From NCBI GenBank assembly GCA_963842955.1, contig CAWJIJ010000007.1, forward strand, positions 248,001 to 312,000: a stretch of 64,000 nucleotides of DNA, given 5' to 3'. The stretch comes from JARFQW01 sp963842955 (lineage in GTDB: Bacteria; Pseudomonadota; Gammaproteobacteria; Steroidobacterales; XN24). The stretch's first letter is position 1. Each line of letters starts with the position of its first letter. The position numbers and the translations under genes are program-made. The notes beneath the pieces were generated by a model, which was not told the DNA's origin, made no database searches, and saw nothing but the letters and a program-made list of their open reading frames with translations. This document shows, in pieces, positions 35,082 through 42,184 of this stretch.

Positions 35082-37307
35082 ATGGCGACGGCACTGCTAA
35101 CCCGCAGGCAGTTCCTGCAGGTTTCCGCGAGCGCGGCGGGTGGTCTTTGCCTGGGTATCCGGTTTGCCGACGATGCAAGCGCCGCCGGGGCGGGCCGGCT
35201 CAATGCGTTCGTGCGCATCGAGCCCGATGACAGCGTGGTCATCGGCGTTTCCCAGCCGGACATGGGCCAGGGGATGTATACGACGATGAGCATGCTGGTT
35301 GCCGAAGAGCTGGATGCCGACTGGTCCCGGGTGCGGGTCGAGCAGCTGCCGCTCATGATCAAGAGGGGTGCTGACGGCAACATGGCCTGGTCGTGGGTTC
35401 CCCAGGGCGCCGGCGGCAGCACGAGCGTGATCGACCTCTACCGGCCGTTGCGGGAGTTCGGCGCCATGGCCCGGGCGCAACTCCTCGCGGCGGCGGCTGT
35501 GGACTGGCAGCTTCCCGTCTCGGAGCTGTCCACCGAGCCGGGCCGGGTGGTTCATTCACCATCGGGCCGCCGGGCGGCGTTCGGTCAGCTGGCAGCACGG
35601 GCCGCGGCCCTGCCGGCGCCGGAGGAAGCGCCGGAGCTCAAGGCGCCGGACGCCTTTCGGCTGATCGGCAAGGAGTCTGCGCCGAAGAAAGTTCGGGAAG
35701 TGGTCACGGGTGCGACCCGCTACGGGATCGACGTCCGGTACCCCGGCATGCGCTTCGCCGTGATCCAGCGCTGCCCCTGGTTCGACGGCGCCATCAAGTC
35801 CTGGAACGCCGAGGCGGCGAAGGCAGTGCCAGGCGTGGTCGACGTGGTCGAGTTGCCCGGTCCCCCACCGGACGAGTACTACTCAACGATGGCGCCTGGG
35901 ATTGCTGTGGTGGCCACCTCGACGTGGGCGGCCATGAAGGGCCGGGAGGTGCTCGAGATCGAGTGGGACAAGGGGCCCCATGCGAATGAAACTACCGCCG
36001 CCCTGGACGCGGCCTGCGAAAAGGCCATGGCGGGGCCCGGCCAGGTCGTGCGCGACGACGGCGACGTGGATGGCGCGCTGAAATCGGCGGCCAGGACGTT
36101 CAGCCGCCAATATCGCCTGCCCTACGTTCACCACGCGACGATGGAACCCCAGAACTGCTTCGCCCACTTCACAGGCGATCGCTGCCTTGTCGAAGGCCCC
36201 ATGCAGATGCCGTCGGCTGCTTCACGCCTGGTCGCCCGATTGACCGGTCTCGACCGCGAGAACATCGACATACGCATGAGCCGCGTGGGCGGCGGATTCG
36301 GTCGCCGGCTGACCGCGGACTACGTGGCGGAGGCGGTGCTGGTTTCCCGGGCCGCCGGCGTGCCGGTCCAGGTCGTCTGGAGCCGCGAAGACGACATGGC
36401 CCATGATTTTCTCCGCCCCGGGGGCTGGCACCGGCTCGATGCCGGCGTGGATGCCGCCGGGCGCGTCACGGCCTGGCTACACCGGGCCGCAACACCGTCG
36501 AAGTATTACCGTCGGCCCGACCAGGGCCCGGACGATCTCTGGCAGTCGGAAATCTACCAGGACGATCCGCCGGTGGGGCTGGTGTCCAACGTGCGCTACG
36601 AGTATCACTCCATGCCCTCGGGAGCGTGGCGTGGTTCCTGGCGGGCGCCGGCCCACGTGGCCAATGCCTTCGCCGTCCAGAGCTTTCTCGACGAAATGGC
36701 CCATGAACTGGGCCAGGATCCCCTGGCGTTCCGGCTGGCCTGGCTGGGAGAGGCGCGACAGCTGCCCTATGCGAACCACGGCGGACCCGAGTGGAACCCC
36801 GGCCGGCTGGCACGGGTGCTGCAGACCGCGGCCGCGCAGGGTGGCTGGGGCCGGGACCTGCCGAAAGGGGAGGGCCTTGGCATCGCCGGGCACTTTACCT
36901 TCGGAGGGTATGCCGCCTGGGTGGCCCATGTCCGGGTGGCCCCCGGCGGGGCGCTTCGGGTTTTGCGCCTGACCGGCGCTATAGACTGCGGCCTGCCGGT
37001 CAATCCCAACGGCATTCGCGCACAGATGGAAGGCGGCGCCTGCGACGGTCTGTCCACGGCGCTCGGCGAGGAGATCACGATCGCCGGGGGGCGGCACGTG
37101 GAAACAAATTTTCACGAGTATCGACTGATGCGCATGGCGGAATCACCACCGCGAATCGACGTGCACATCGTGCCTGGCGCCACCGAGCCGGCCGGGGTGG
37201 GCGAGCCGCCCATATCACCCGTGGCGCCTGCCGTAACGAACGCCGTTTTTGCCGCCACGGGCAAGCGGATTCGCCGCCTGCCCATTGCTGATCAGCTTGG
37301 CGGCTGA
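35082..37307 (+). CDS. iorB: Molybdenum hydroxylase large subunit, Tat-exported (IorB-like)
   Basis: This is the molybdopterin cytosine dinucleotide-binding subunit of a xanthine-oxidase-family enzyme, ~741 residues. The N-terminus has the twin-arginine signal LTRRQFLQVSASAAGG, so the complex is probably exported folded. Family motifs include QPDMGQGMYTTMSMLVAEELD, WSWVPQGAGGSTSV, YVHHATMEPQNCFAHF, MSRVGGGFGRRLTADY, GAWRGSWRAPAHVANAF and the C-terminal catalytic Glu region GVGEPPISPVAPAVTNA. It lies 2 bp after the [2Fe-2S] subunit gene. The substrate cannot be read from sequence; homologues oxidise N-heterocycles or aldehydes. No cytochrome or maturation gene lies beside it. Confidence 0.9.
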   Translation: MATALLTRRQFLQVSASAAGGLCLGIRFADDASAAGAGRLNAFVRIEPDDSVVIGVSQPDMGQGMYTTMSMLVAEELDADWSRVRVEQLPLMIKRGADGNMAWSWVPQGAGGSTSVIDLYRPLREFGAMARAQLLAAAAVDWQLPVSELSTEPGRVVHSPSGRRAAFGQLAARAAALPAPEEAPELKAPDAFRLIGKESAPKKVREVVTGATRYGIDVRYPGMRFAVIQRCPWFDGAIKSWNAEAAKAVPGVVDVVELPGPPPDEYYSTMAPGIAVVATSTWAAMKGREVLEIEWDKGPHANETTAALDAACEKAMAGPGQVVRDDGDVDGALKSAARTFSRQYRLPYVHHATMEPQNCFAHFTGDRCLVEGPMQMPSAASRLVARLTGLDRENIDIRMSRVGGGFGRRLTADYVAEAVLVSRAAGVPVQVVWSREDDMAHDFLRPGGWHRLDAGVDAAGRVTAWLHRAATPSKYYRRPDQGPDDLWQSEIYQDDPPVGLVSNVRYEYHSMPSGAWRGSWRAPAHVANAFAVQSFLDEMAHELGQDPLAFRLAWLGEARQLPYANHGGPEWNPGRLARVLQTAAAQGGWGRDLPKGEGLGIAGHFTFGGYAAWVAHVRVAPGGALRVLRLTGAIDCGLPVNPNGIRAQMEGGACDGLSTALGEEITIAGGRHVETNFHEYRLMRMAESPPRIDVHIVPGATEPAGVGEPPISPVAPAVTNAVFAATGKRIRRLPIADQLGG

Positions 37308-37316
37308 GCTGTGGCC

Positions 37317-37811
37317 CTACCAGCGAAACTTGTCGAAGTTCTGGGGGTTGGCCCAGCCGGCAGGCGTGTTCCAGTCCCGCCTGCGGTTGTACGAATCGAT
37401 ATCGTAGAGAAAAACCTCGGTGCCGCCGGTCTTCGAGGGTTCGGCCATCGGCAGAAATTCCAGGGCGAGCAGGGCGTCGCGGCTCCATCCGGCGCTTAGC
37501 GACTCTTCTTCCAGGGTCAGCGCGACACGGGCGCAGTGGAGATTTCGAAGCAGACCGATGAACTCGACGCCGGTCTTCGGATCCAGCTCGGCCAGGACGC
37601 CGGTGACAAGGCCGGCATCGATGCGCCCCAGTCCGGCGAGGCTTTCCGGGCCGAGGGGCGGGGAGAGCAGGGTCTGTTTCACGCTGCCCAGCGCTTCGGT
37701 CACCTCGGTGTCCCAGGGCCGGCTTGCCACCAGTAGCAGGGAGCCGGGCTGAAACTCGGCCAGGGTCCGCAAGGCAAGGCATTGCGGCGAAACGATGGCG
37801 TTTTCTGTCAT
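37317..37811 (-). CDS. DUF6231-like protein
   Basis: This is a 164-residue cytosolic protein. Distinctive stretches are SLLLVASRPWDTEVTEALG, LDPKTGVEFIGLLRNLHCARVAL and the C-terminal EVFLYDIDSYNRRRDW, WANPQNFDKFRW, which I associate with the gammaproteobacterial family DUF6231. It has no signal peptide or membrane segment. Function is unknown. ATG 37811 is chosen over a start 19 codons upstream because the family begins near the MTENAIVSPQ segment. It is convergent with the molybdenum hydroxylase gene, with 9 bp between stops. Confidence 0.6.
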   Translation of the reverse strand: MTENAIVSPQCLALRTLAEFQPGSLLLVASRPWDTEVTEALGSVKQTLLSPPLGPESLAGLGRIDAGLVTGVLAELDPKTGVEFIGLLRNLHCARVALTLEEESLSAGWSRDALLALEFLPMAEPSKTGGTEVFLYDIDSYNRRRDWNTPAGWANPQNFDKFRW

Positions 37812-38018
37812 GCCTCGATCTATCCCGGAGTCTGCCCCGATCGGCGTCCGCCAGCGGAGCCGGGCCATGTCCCCATCACGGTTGGAGAGCGCCCGCTGAC
37901 CGCTCGCGATTCAGAGGCTTTAGTCTCAGCCGCATACCCCGAGTGAAACTGCTACGCTGGGTGAGTCCCCCAAACGGGACGCCAATAACGATAAACCATC
38001 CAGCCTGAGGAAACCTGA

Positions 38019-38453
38019 ATGAAACGACTGCTGATTCTTGCGGCCCTGCTTCTGCCGTTCGGCGCGATTGCCGACAACCATCGCTCCTGGGAGCCTGGCA
38101 CCTACTGGACGGTGACCAGCGTGGACACGAAGCCCGGCAAGTTCGACGCTTACATCGACGATCTGAAGAACAACTGGCGCAAGGCCATGGAGGCCCACAA
38201 GGCCAACGGCAAGGTGAAGAGCTACATGATGTTCTCGAACGTCAACGCCCGTGCCGACGAGGGTGATCTTTATCTGCTGGTGGAATGGAATTCCGCGGCC
38301 GACATGCTGGACACGCCGCCGGATTACTTCGAGGGCGTCGTCGCGGACGTGTTCGGCTCCATGGATGACGCCGACAAGGCAAACATCGACCGGGGCGAAC
38401 TGCGCACGATCATGAGCACGAGCCTGCTGCGGTCACTGTCATTCGCTGACTGA
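38019..38453 (+). CDS. Exported protein, possible dimeric alpha/beta-barrel fold
   Basis: This is a 144-residue protein with signal peptide MKRLLILAALLLPFGAIA. The mature part has YWTVTSVDTKPGKFDAYIDDL, a helix WRKAMEAHKANG, then KVKSYMMFSNVNARADEGDLYLLVEW, an arrangement resembling EthD or antibiotic-monooxygenase-like ferredoxin folds (strand-helix-strand-strand). No active-site residues can be assigned. ATG 38019 follows a weak GAGGAAACC site. An intrinsic terminator lies 38 bp downstream, so it is likely monocistronic. Confidence 0.65.
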   Translation: MKRLLILAALLLPFGAIADNHRSWEPGTYWTVTSVDTKPGKFDAYIDDLKNNWRKAMEAHKANGKVKSYMMFSNVNARADEGDLYLLVEWNSAADMLDTPPDYFEGVVADVFGSMDDADKANIDRGELRTIMSTSLLRSLSFAD

Positions 38454-38491
38454 TTTCGCCGAATGCGGCCGGCTGCTGCCGGTAGTACCCG

Positions 38492-38521
38492 ACACGCCCG
38501 CTGTATGCGGGCGTGTTTTTT
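38492..38521 (+). terminator. Rho-independent terminator
   Basis: ACACGCCCGC (38492-38501), loop TGTAT, GCGGGCGTGT (38507-38516) followed by a T-tract to 38521. A perfect 10-bp stem and T-run mark the end of the transcript of the exported protein gene at 38019-38453. Confidence 0.92.
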
Positions 38522-38528
38522 CGAGAAA

Positions 38529-38575
38529 GGGCGACAGTTCACCGAACTAAAGATAGGGGGACAGTTCACCTATCT
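38529..38575. repeat. Short repeat pair, left side of the DUF819 gene
   Basis: Two degenerate copies of a GGGGACAGTTCAC-type unit: GGGCGACAGTTCACCG at 38529-38544 and GGGGGACAGTTCACCTATCT at 38556-38575. The second copy is bounded by AGATAGG (38551-38557) and its reverse complement CCTATCT (38569-38575), so it can fold as a hairpin. The same unit recurs on the right side of the gene at 39855-39929. Confidence 0.7.
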
Positions 38576-38576
38576 G

Positions 38577-39830
38577 CTAGCCGGCCGCCACGGCCTGCAT
38601 CATCAGCCCGCAGAGCCAGGCGGCGTAGGTGCCCACCGCATACCCGAGTACCGCGAGCAGCACCCCAACCGGGGCCAGGGTCGGCGAGAATGCGGACGCG
38701 ACCACCGGGGCCGAGGCTGCGCCGCCCACGTTCGCCTGGCTGCCCACGGCCAGGTAGAACAGCGGGGCCTTGATGAGCCGCGCCATCACGATCAGCAGCG
38801 TGGCATGGATACTGATCCACACGGCGCCCACTCCGAACAGCCCCGGGTTGTCCAGAACCGCGCCGATATCCATGCCCATGCCGATCGACGCGATGAGCAC
38901 ATAAAGCATCACCGAGCCCACCTTGGATGCGCCCGCGCCCTCGAGACGGCTGACCCGGGTAAACGACAGAAGAACCCCGATCGTGGTCGCCACCACGATG
39001 ATCCAGAAAAACTCGCTGGTCAGCGACAATCGCGCCAGTCCCGGCGCATGGGCCTCGATCCAGGGGCCGAGCCAGCCCGCCACGGCGTGCGCGAAGCCGG
39101 TCACTCCGAAGGCAATGGCGAGCATGAAGACCAGATCGGGCAGGGTGACGTTGCGGGCATGCCGGGACTGGAAGCGGGTGACCCGGTCTTTCAGATCCTC
39201 GATGGCGCGGGTGTCCGCGCCGTTCCATGCATCAATACGCGCTGCCCGGCCGGAAAGGAACAACAGGATAGCCATCCAGATGTTGGCCATGATGACGTCC
39301 ACCGCCACCATCTGGGAGAAGGCCTCGTTGCTGACCTCGAATACTTCCTTCATGGCGGTCTGGTTGGCGCCGCCGCCGATCCAGCTCCCCGCGACGGTCG
39401 TCAGGCCACGCCAGACGGCATCGGGACCGGTGCCTCCGACGGTTTCCGGGCTGACGAGGCCGACGATCAGCATGGCCAGCGGCCCTCCGAAGAGGATTCC
39501 GACCGTGCCGGTGAAAAACATGATGATTGCCTTCGGACCCAGGCGTCCGATGGCCGGCAGGTCGATGGACAGGGTCAGCAGGACGAGGCAGGCCGGCAGG
39601 AGAAAACGCGAGGACACGTAGTAGAGCTTCGACTCTTCGGCATCAACGATCCCGAAGGTGTTCAGGAGCGACGGGAGGAAATAGCACAGGAGCAGGGCCG
39701 GCACGACGGCGTAAAAACGCTGCCAGAACGGATGTTTGCTCTGCTGAGTCCAGAACACGAGGCCGAGGAGCACGGCGAGCAGTCCCAGGACCACGGCATC
39801 GTTCGTGACCAGTGCTTCGGATTGATGCAC
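38577..39830 (-). CDS. DUF819 family membrane protein
   Basis: This is an integral membrane protein of 417 residues with about eleven hydrophobic segments, matching DUF819 (YjcL-like). Typical stretches are GLLAVLLGLVFWTQQ near the start, LTTVAGSWIGGGANQTAMKEVF near 145, and the C-terminal VGSQANVGGAASAPVVASAF near 370, a repeated GG-x-AN/AS motif reminiscent of transporters of the GltS/2-hydroxycarboxylate type. Function and substrate are unknown. The gene is bracketed by copies of the same short repeat on both sides, which neighbouring genes lack. Confidence 0.85.
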   Translation of the reverse strand: MHQSEALVTNDAVVLGLLAVLLGLVFWTQQSKHPFWQRFYAVVPALLLCYFLPSLLNTFGIVDAEESKLYYVSSRFLLPACLVLLTLSIDLPAIGRLGPKAIIMFFTGTVGILFGGPLAMLIVGLVSPETVGGTGPDAVWRGLTTVAGSWIGGGANQTAMKEVFEVSNEAFSQMVAVDVIMANIWMAILLFLSGRAARIDAWNGADTRAIEDLKDRVTRFQSRHARNVTLPDLVFMLAIAFGVTGFAHAVAGWLGPWIEAHAPGLARLSLTSEFFWIIVVATTIGVLLSFTRVSRLEGAGASKVGSVMLYVLIASIGMGMDIGAVLDNPGLFGVGAVWISIHATLLIVMARLIKAPLFYLAVGSQANVGGAASAPVVASAFSPTLAPVGVLLAVLGYAVGTYAAWLCGLMMQAVAAG

Positions 39831-39854
39831 TCGCTATCTCCGCAAGTGGATGAC

Positions 39855-39929
39855 TAAGGGGACAGTTCACTTATCTCGGTTAAGTGGACAGTCCCCTTAT
39901 CTCAGTTAGGTGCACTGTCCCCTTATCTC
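39855..39929. repeat. Three tandem ~25-bp repeats upstream of the DUF819 gene
   Basis: Three units spaced 25-26 bp apart: TAAGGGGACAGTTCACTTAT (from 39855), TTAAGTGGACAGTCCCCTTA (from 39880) and TTAGGTGCACTGTCCCCTTA (from 39906), each followed by TCTC. They share the core GGACAGT(T/C)C..C(C/T)TTATCTC with the repeats at 38529-38575. They resemble REP-type extragenic repeats. They lie in the 166-bp gap between the divergent DUF819 and OYE-like genes, just where promoters would be expected. Confidence 0.75.
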
Positions 39930-39996
39930 CTGATCTTTGTTGCTGTATTCGGCGGGCTGTTATTCTCCGCCGCCTTCCTTGAAAGGAACCCGTTCC

Positions 39997-41286
39997 ATGG
40001 CCGCGATTACCGATCCCTTGACCCTGCGCTGCGGCGCCACATTGCCCAACCGCCTTGCCAAGGCGGCAATGACCGAGGGTCTCGCCGATGCGGAAGACCG
40101 GGCGACCGGGCGTCATGAGACCCTTTACCGGCGCTGGTCGGAGGGCGGGGCGGGGCTCCTGATCACGGGCAACGTCATGGTGGACAGGCGCTATCTGGAA
40201 CGCCCGGGTAACGTGGTCATTGACGGCAATGGCGGGGAGGATGCGCTGCGCGCCTGGGCGAAGGCCGGCACCGCGGGGGGTAATCAACTGTGGATGCAGA
40301 TCAGCCACCCGGGACGGCAGTGCTCGCGAACGGTAACCCGCCAGCCGCTGGCCCCCTCGCCGGTGCAGCTGGACCTTATCGGCCTGTTCGGCCGGCCGCG
40401 GGCGATGACGGACCAGGAGATCCATGACGTGATCCGGCGCTTTGCCCACGTCGCCACCGTTGCCCGGGAGACCGGCTTCACCGGCGTGCAGGTCCATGGC
40501 GCCCACGGCTATCTCCTGAGCCAGTTCCTGTCGCCGGTGACGAATCAGCGTGACGACGAGTGGGGCGGGAGTCTTGAAAACCGTGCCCGCCTCCTGCTGT
40601 CCTGCGTGAGTGCCGTGCGGACCGCGGTGGGCGACGATTTTCCCGTGGCGGTCAAGCTCAACTCCACCGATTTTCAGAAAGGCGGGTTCAGCCTCGAGGA
40701 CTGTGTCCAGGTCGCCGGCTGGCTCAAGGAGGCGAACATCGATCTCCTGGAAATCTCCGGCGGCACCTACGAGCAGCCCAAGCTCCTCGGCCATACCGGC
40801 GATGCCGGCACGTTTGCCGAACCCGGCCGCGAGAGCACGCGCCGCCGCGAAGCCTATTTCGCTGATTACGCGCGCACGATCCAGGCCGGCTATGGGGGTC
40901 AGCTCATGGTGACCGGCGGGTTTCGCAGCCGCGCCGCCATGGACGAAGCCCTCGCTTCAGGTGCGATCGACGTCATCGGCCTGGGCCGGCCCCTGTGCGT
41001 CGAGGCCGATGCGCCGGCAGCCCTGTTGTCGGGCCGAGCGGACCGTCTCCCATCCTGGGAAGACGGCCTCAGGCTCGCCGGACCGGGCTGGCTTGGACCT
41101 CAGAGTGCGGTCAAGATGTTCAAGGCCCTCAATGTCTTCGGCCAGATGGGCTGGTTCTACCAGCAGCTCATTGCCCTTTCCGAGGGCCGCGATACCGATC
41201 CGGAGCTGACCGCGGGGAAGGCCCTCGTCCGCCATTTCCGGACCGAACTGGGCGTGGCGAAACGGCGAACCTTCAAAGGCGTTTAA
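39997..41286 (+). CDS. NADH:flavin oxidoreductase/Old Yellow Enzyme-like
   Basis: This is an FMN-dependent TIM-barrel oxidoreductase of 429 residues. The N-terminus ITDPLTLRCGATLPNRLAKAAMTEGLAD is family-typical; QISHPGRQCSR, FTGVQVHGAHGYLLSQFLSP (catalytic HGAHGYL), NQRDDEWGGSLENRARL, and the phosphate-binding MVTGGFRSRAAMDEAL and VIGLGRPL stretches are all visible. There is no C-terminal Fe-S/FAD extension, so it is the single-domain type, often acting on enones or quinone-like compounds. ATG 39997 follows AAGGAA. Its upstream region carries the tandem repeats shared with the DUF819 gene. Confidence 0.92.
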   Translation: MAAITDPLTLRCGATLPNRLAKAAMTEGLADAEDRATGRHETLYRRWSEGGAGLLITGNVMVDRRYLERPGNVVIDGNGGEDALRAWAKAGTAGGNQLWMQISHPGRQCSRTVTRQPLAPSPVQLDLIGLFGRPRAMTDQEIHDVIRRFAHVATVARETGFTGVQVHGAHGYLLSQFLSPVTNQRDDEWGGSLENRARLLLSCVSAVRTAVGDDFPVAVKLNSTDFQKGGFSLEDCVQVAGWLKEANIDLLEISGGTYEQPKLLGHTGDAGTFAEPGRESTRRREAYFADYARTIQAGYGGQLMVTGGFRSRAAMDEALASGAIDVIGLGRPLCVEADAPAALLSGRADRLPSWEDGLRLAGPGWLGPQSAVKMFKALNVFGQMGWFYQQLIALSEGRDTDPELTAGKALVRHFRTELGVAKRRTFKGV

Positions 41287-41332
41287 ACCCCGTGGGCGCC
41301 CCTTGCGTCCAAGGTAAAGTAATCCGACGACC

Positions 41333-42145
41333 ATGGTGACACCGATGCCTCATTCCGCCGCTGTTCTGGTCCCCCTGGCCCTTGCCGCCCTCGCGCTGCC
41401 GGGCGCCGGCCACGCGGCGTGGGGCAACTGCAAACACCAGACCGGACACGTCAATCGTGCGCCCGTGGACGGGGTGACGACCGTGGAGGTCTTTGCCCGC
41501 GCCGGGTCCCTGGAGATCACCGGCGAGGGCGGGGCGACCGAGGTGGTGGCCTCAGGCGAGGCCTGTGTCTCCGAGAAGGGCATGCTGGAGGAAACGGGTA
41601 TCACTCTGCGCCGGGAAGGCGATCGCCTCCAGGTGCTCGTGGAACTGCCCGATACCACGGATGAGACGGGCGATCGCTGGCGCGGCGAATACGCGACCCT
41701 GGACCTGGAGGTCGAGCTGCCCCACGGCGTCGAACTGATCGTCGTCGATTCCAGCGGCGATCTGCGCATCCGCAACGTCGCCAGTCTCCAGCTCACGGAC
41801 AGTTCCGGCGACATCGATGTGCGGGGCGTGGACGGACCGGTGCTGGTCCCCAATGACAGCTCCGGTGACATCTATTTTGCCGACGTCGGCGATGTCGTGA
41901 TCCAGATCGACAGCTCCGGCGACATCGAGATCCAGCGGGCAGGTTCGGTGACCATCGCCAACGACACGTCGGGGGAGATCGACATCGTCAACGTGGATGG
42001 TGACGTGACCGTCGGCAATGACTCGTCGGGCAGGATCAGCGTGGAGAACGTTGGGGGCAGCTTCTCGGTCCAGAACGATACCTCCGGCGGCATCCGCCAC
42101 CGGGAGGTGGCGGGCGCCGTGAACCTGCCGCCGAGCGACGACTGA
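41333..42145 (+). CDS. Exported DUF4097-like beta-repeat protein
   Basis: This is a 270-residue exported protein: signal MPHSAAVLVPLALAALALPGAGHA, then a conserved N-terminal strand region (VEVFARAGSLEITGEGG) and seven consecutive ~20-residue repeats built on D-(S/T)-S-G-(D/E/G/R)-I: VDSSGDLRIRNV, LTDSSGDIDVRGV, PNDSSGDIYFADV, QIDSSGDIEIQRA, ANDTSGEIDIVNV, GNDSSGRISVENV and QNDTSGGIRHREV. The regular spacing implies a right-handed beta-helix or solenoid, as in DUF4097 proteins. Function is unknown. GTG or ATG starts near 41333 are both possible; ATG at residue 5 opens the signal peptide directly. Confidence 0.8.
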   Translation: MVTPMPHSAAVLVPLALAALALPGAGHAAWGNCKHQTGHVNRAPVDGVTTVEVFARAGSLEITGEGGATEVVASGEACVSEKGMLEETGITLRREGDRLQVLVELPDTTDETGDRWRGEYATLDLEVELPHGVELIVVDSSGDLRIRNVASLQLTDSSGDIDVRGVDGPVLVPNDSSGDIYFADVGDVVIQIDSSGDIEIQRAGSVTIANDTSGEIDIVNVDGDVTVGNDSSGRISVENVGGSFSVQNDTSGGIRHREVAGAVNLPPSDD

Positions 42146-42148
42146 TTA

Positions 42149-42164
42149 CTGTATGGGCATACAG
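42149..42164 (+). promoter_or_regulatory. LexA (SOS) box upstream of the UvrD-like helicase
   Basis: CTGTATGGGCATACAG fits the gammaproteobacterial LexA consensus CTGT-N8-ACAG perfectly and is palindromic except at the two central pairs. It overlaps the expected -35 region of the TATGAT element at 42173-42178, so LexA binding should block transcription of the helicase at 42185. Confidence 0.88.
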
Positions 42165-42172
42165 GTCTTTGT

Positions 42173-42178
42173 TATGAT
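42173..42178 (+). promoter_or_regulatory. Probable -10 element giving a leaderless helicase mRNA
   Basis: TATGAT matches the -10 consensus at 5 of 6 positions. The helicase ATG begins 7 bases after its last base, where transcription would normally start, and no Shine-Dalgarno sequence is present between. The message may therefore be leaderless. Confidence 0.5.
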
Positions 42179-42184
42179 CCGCCC

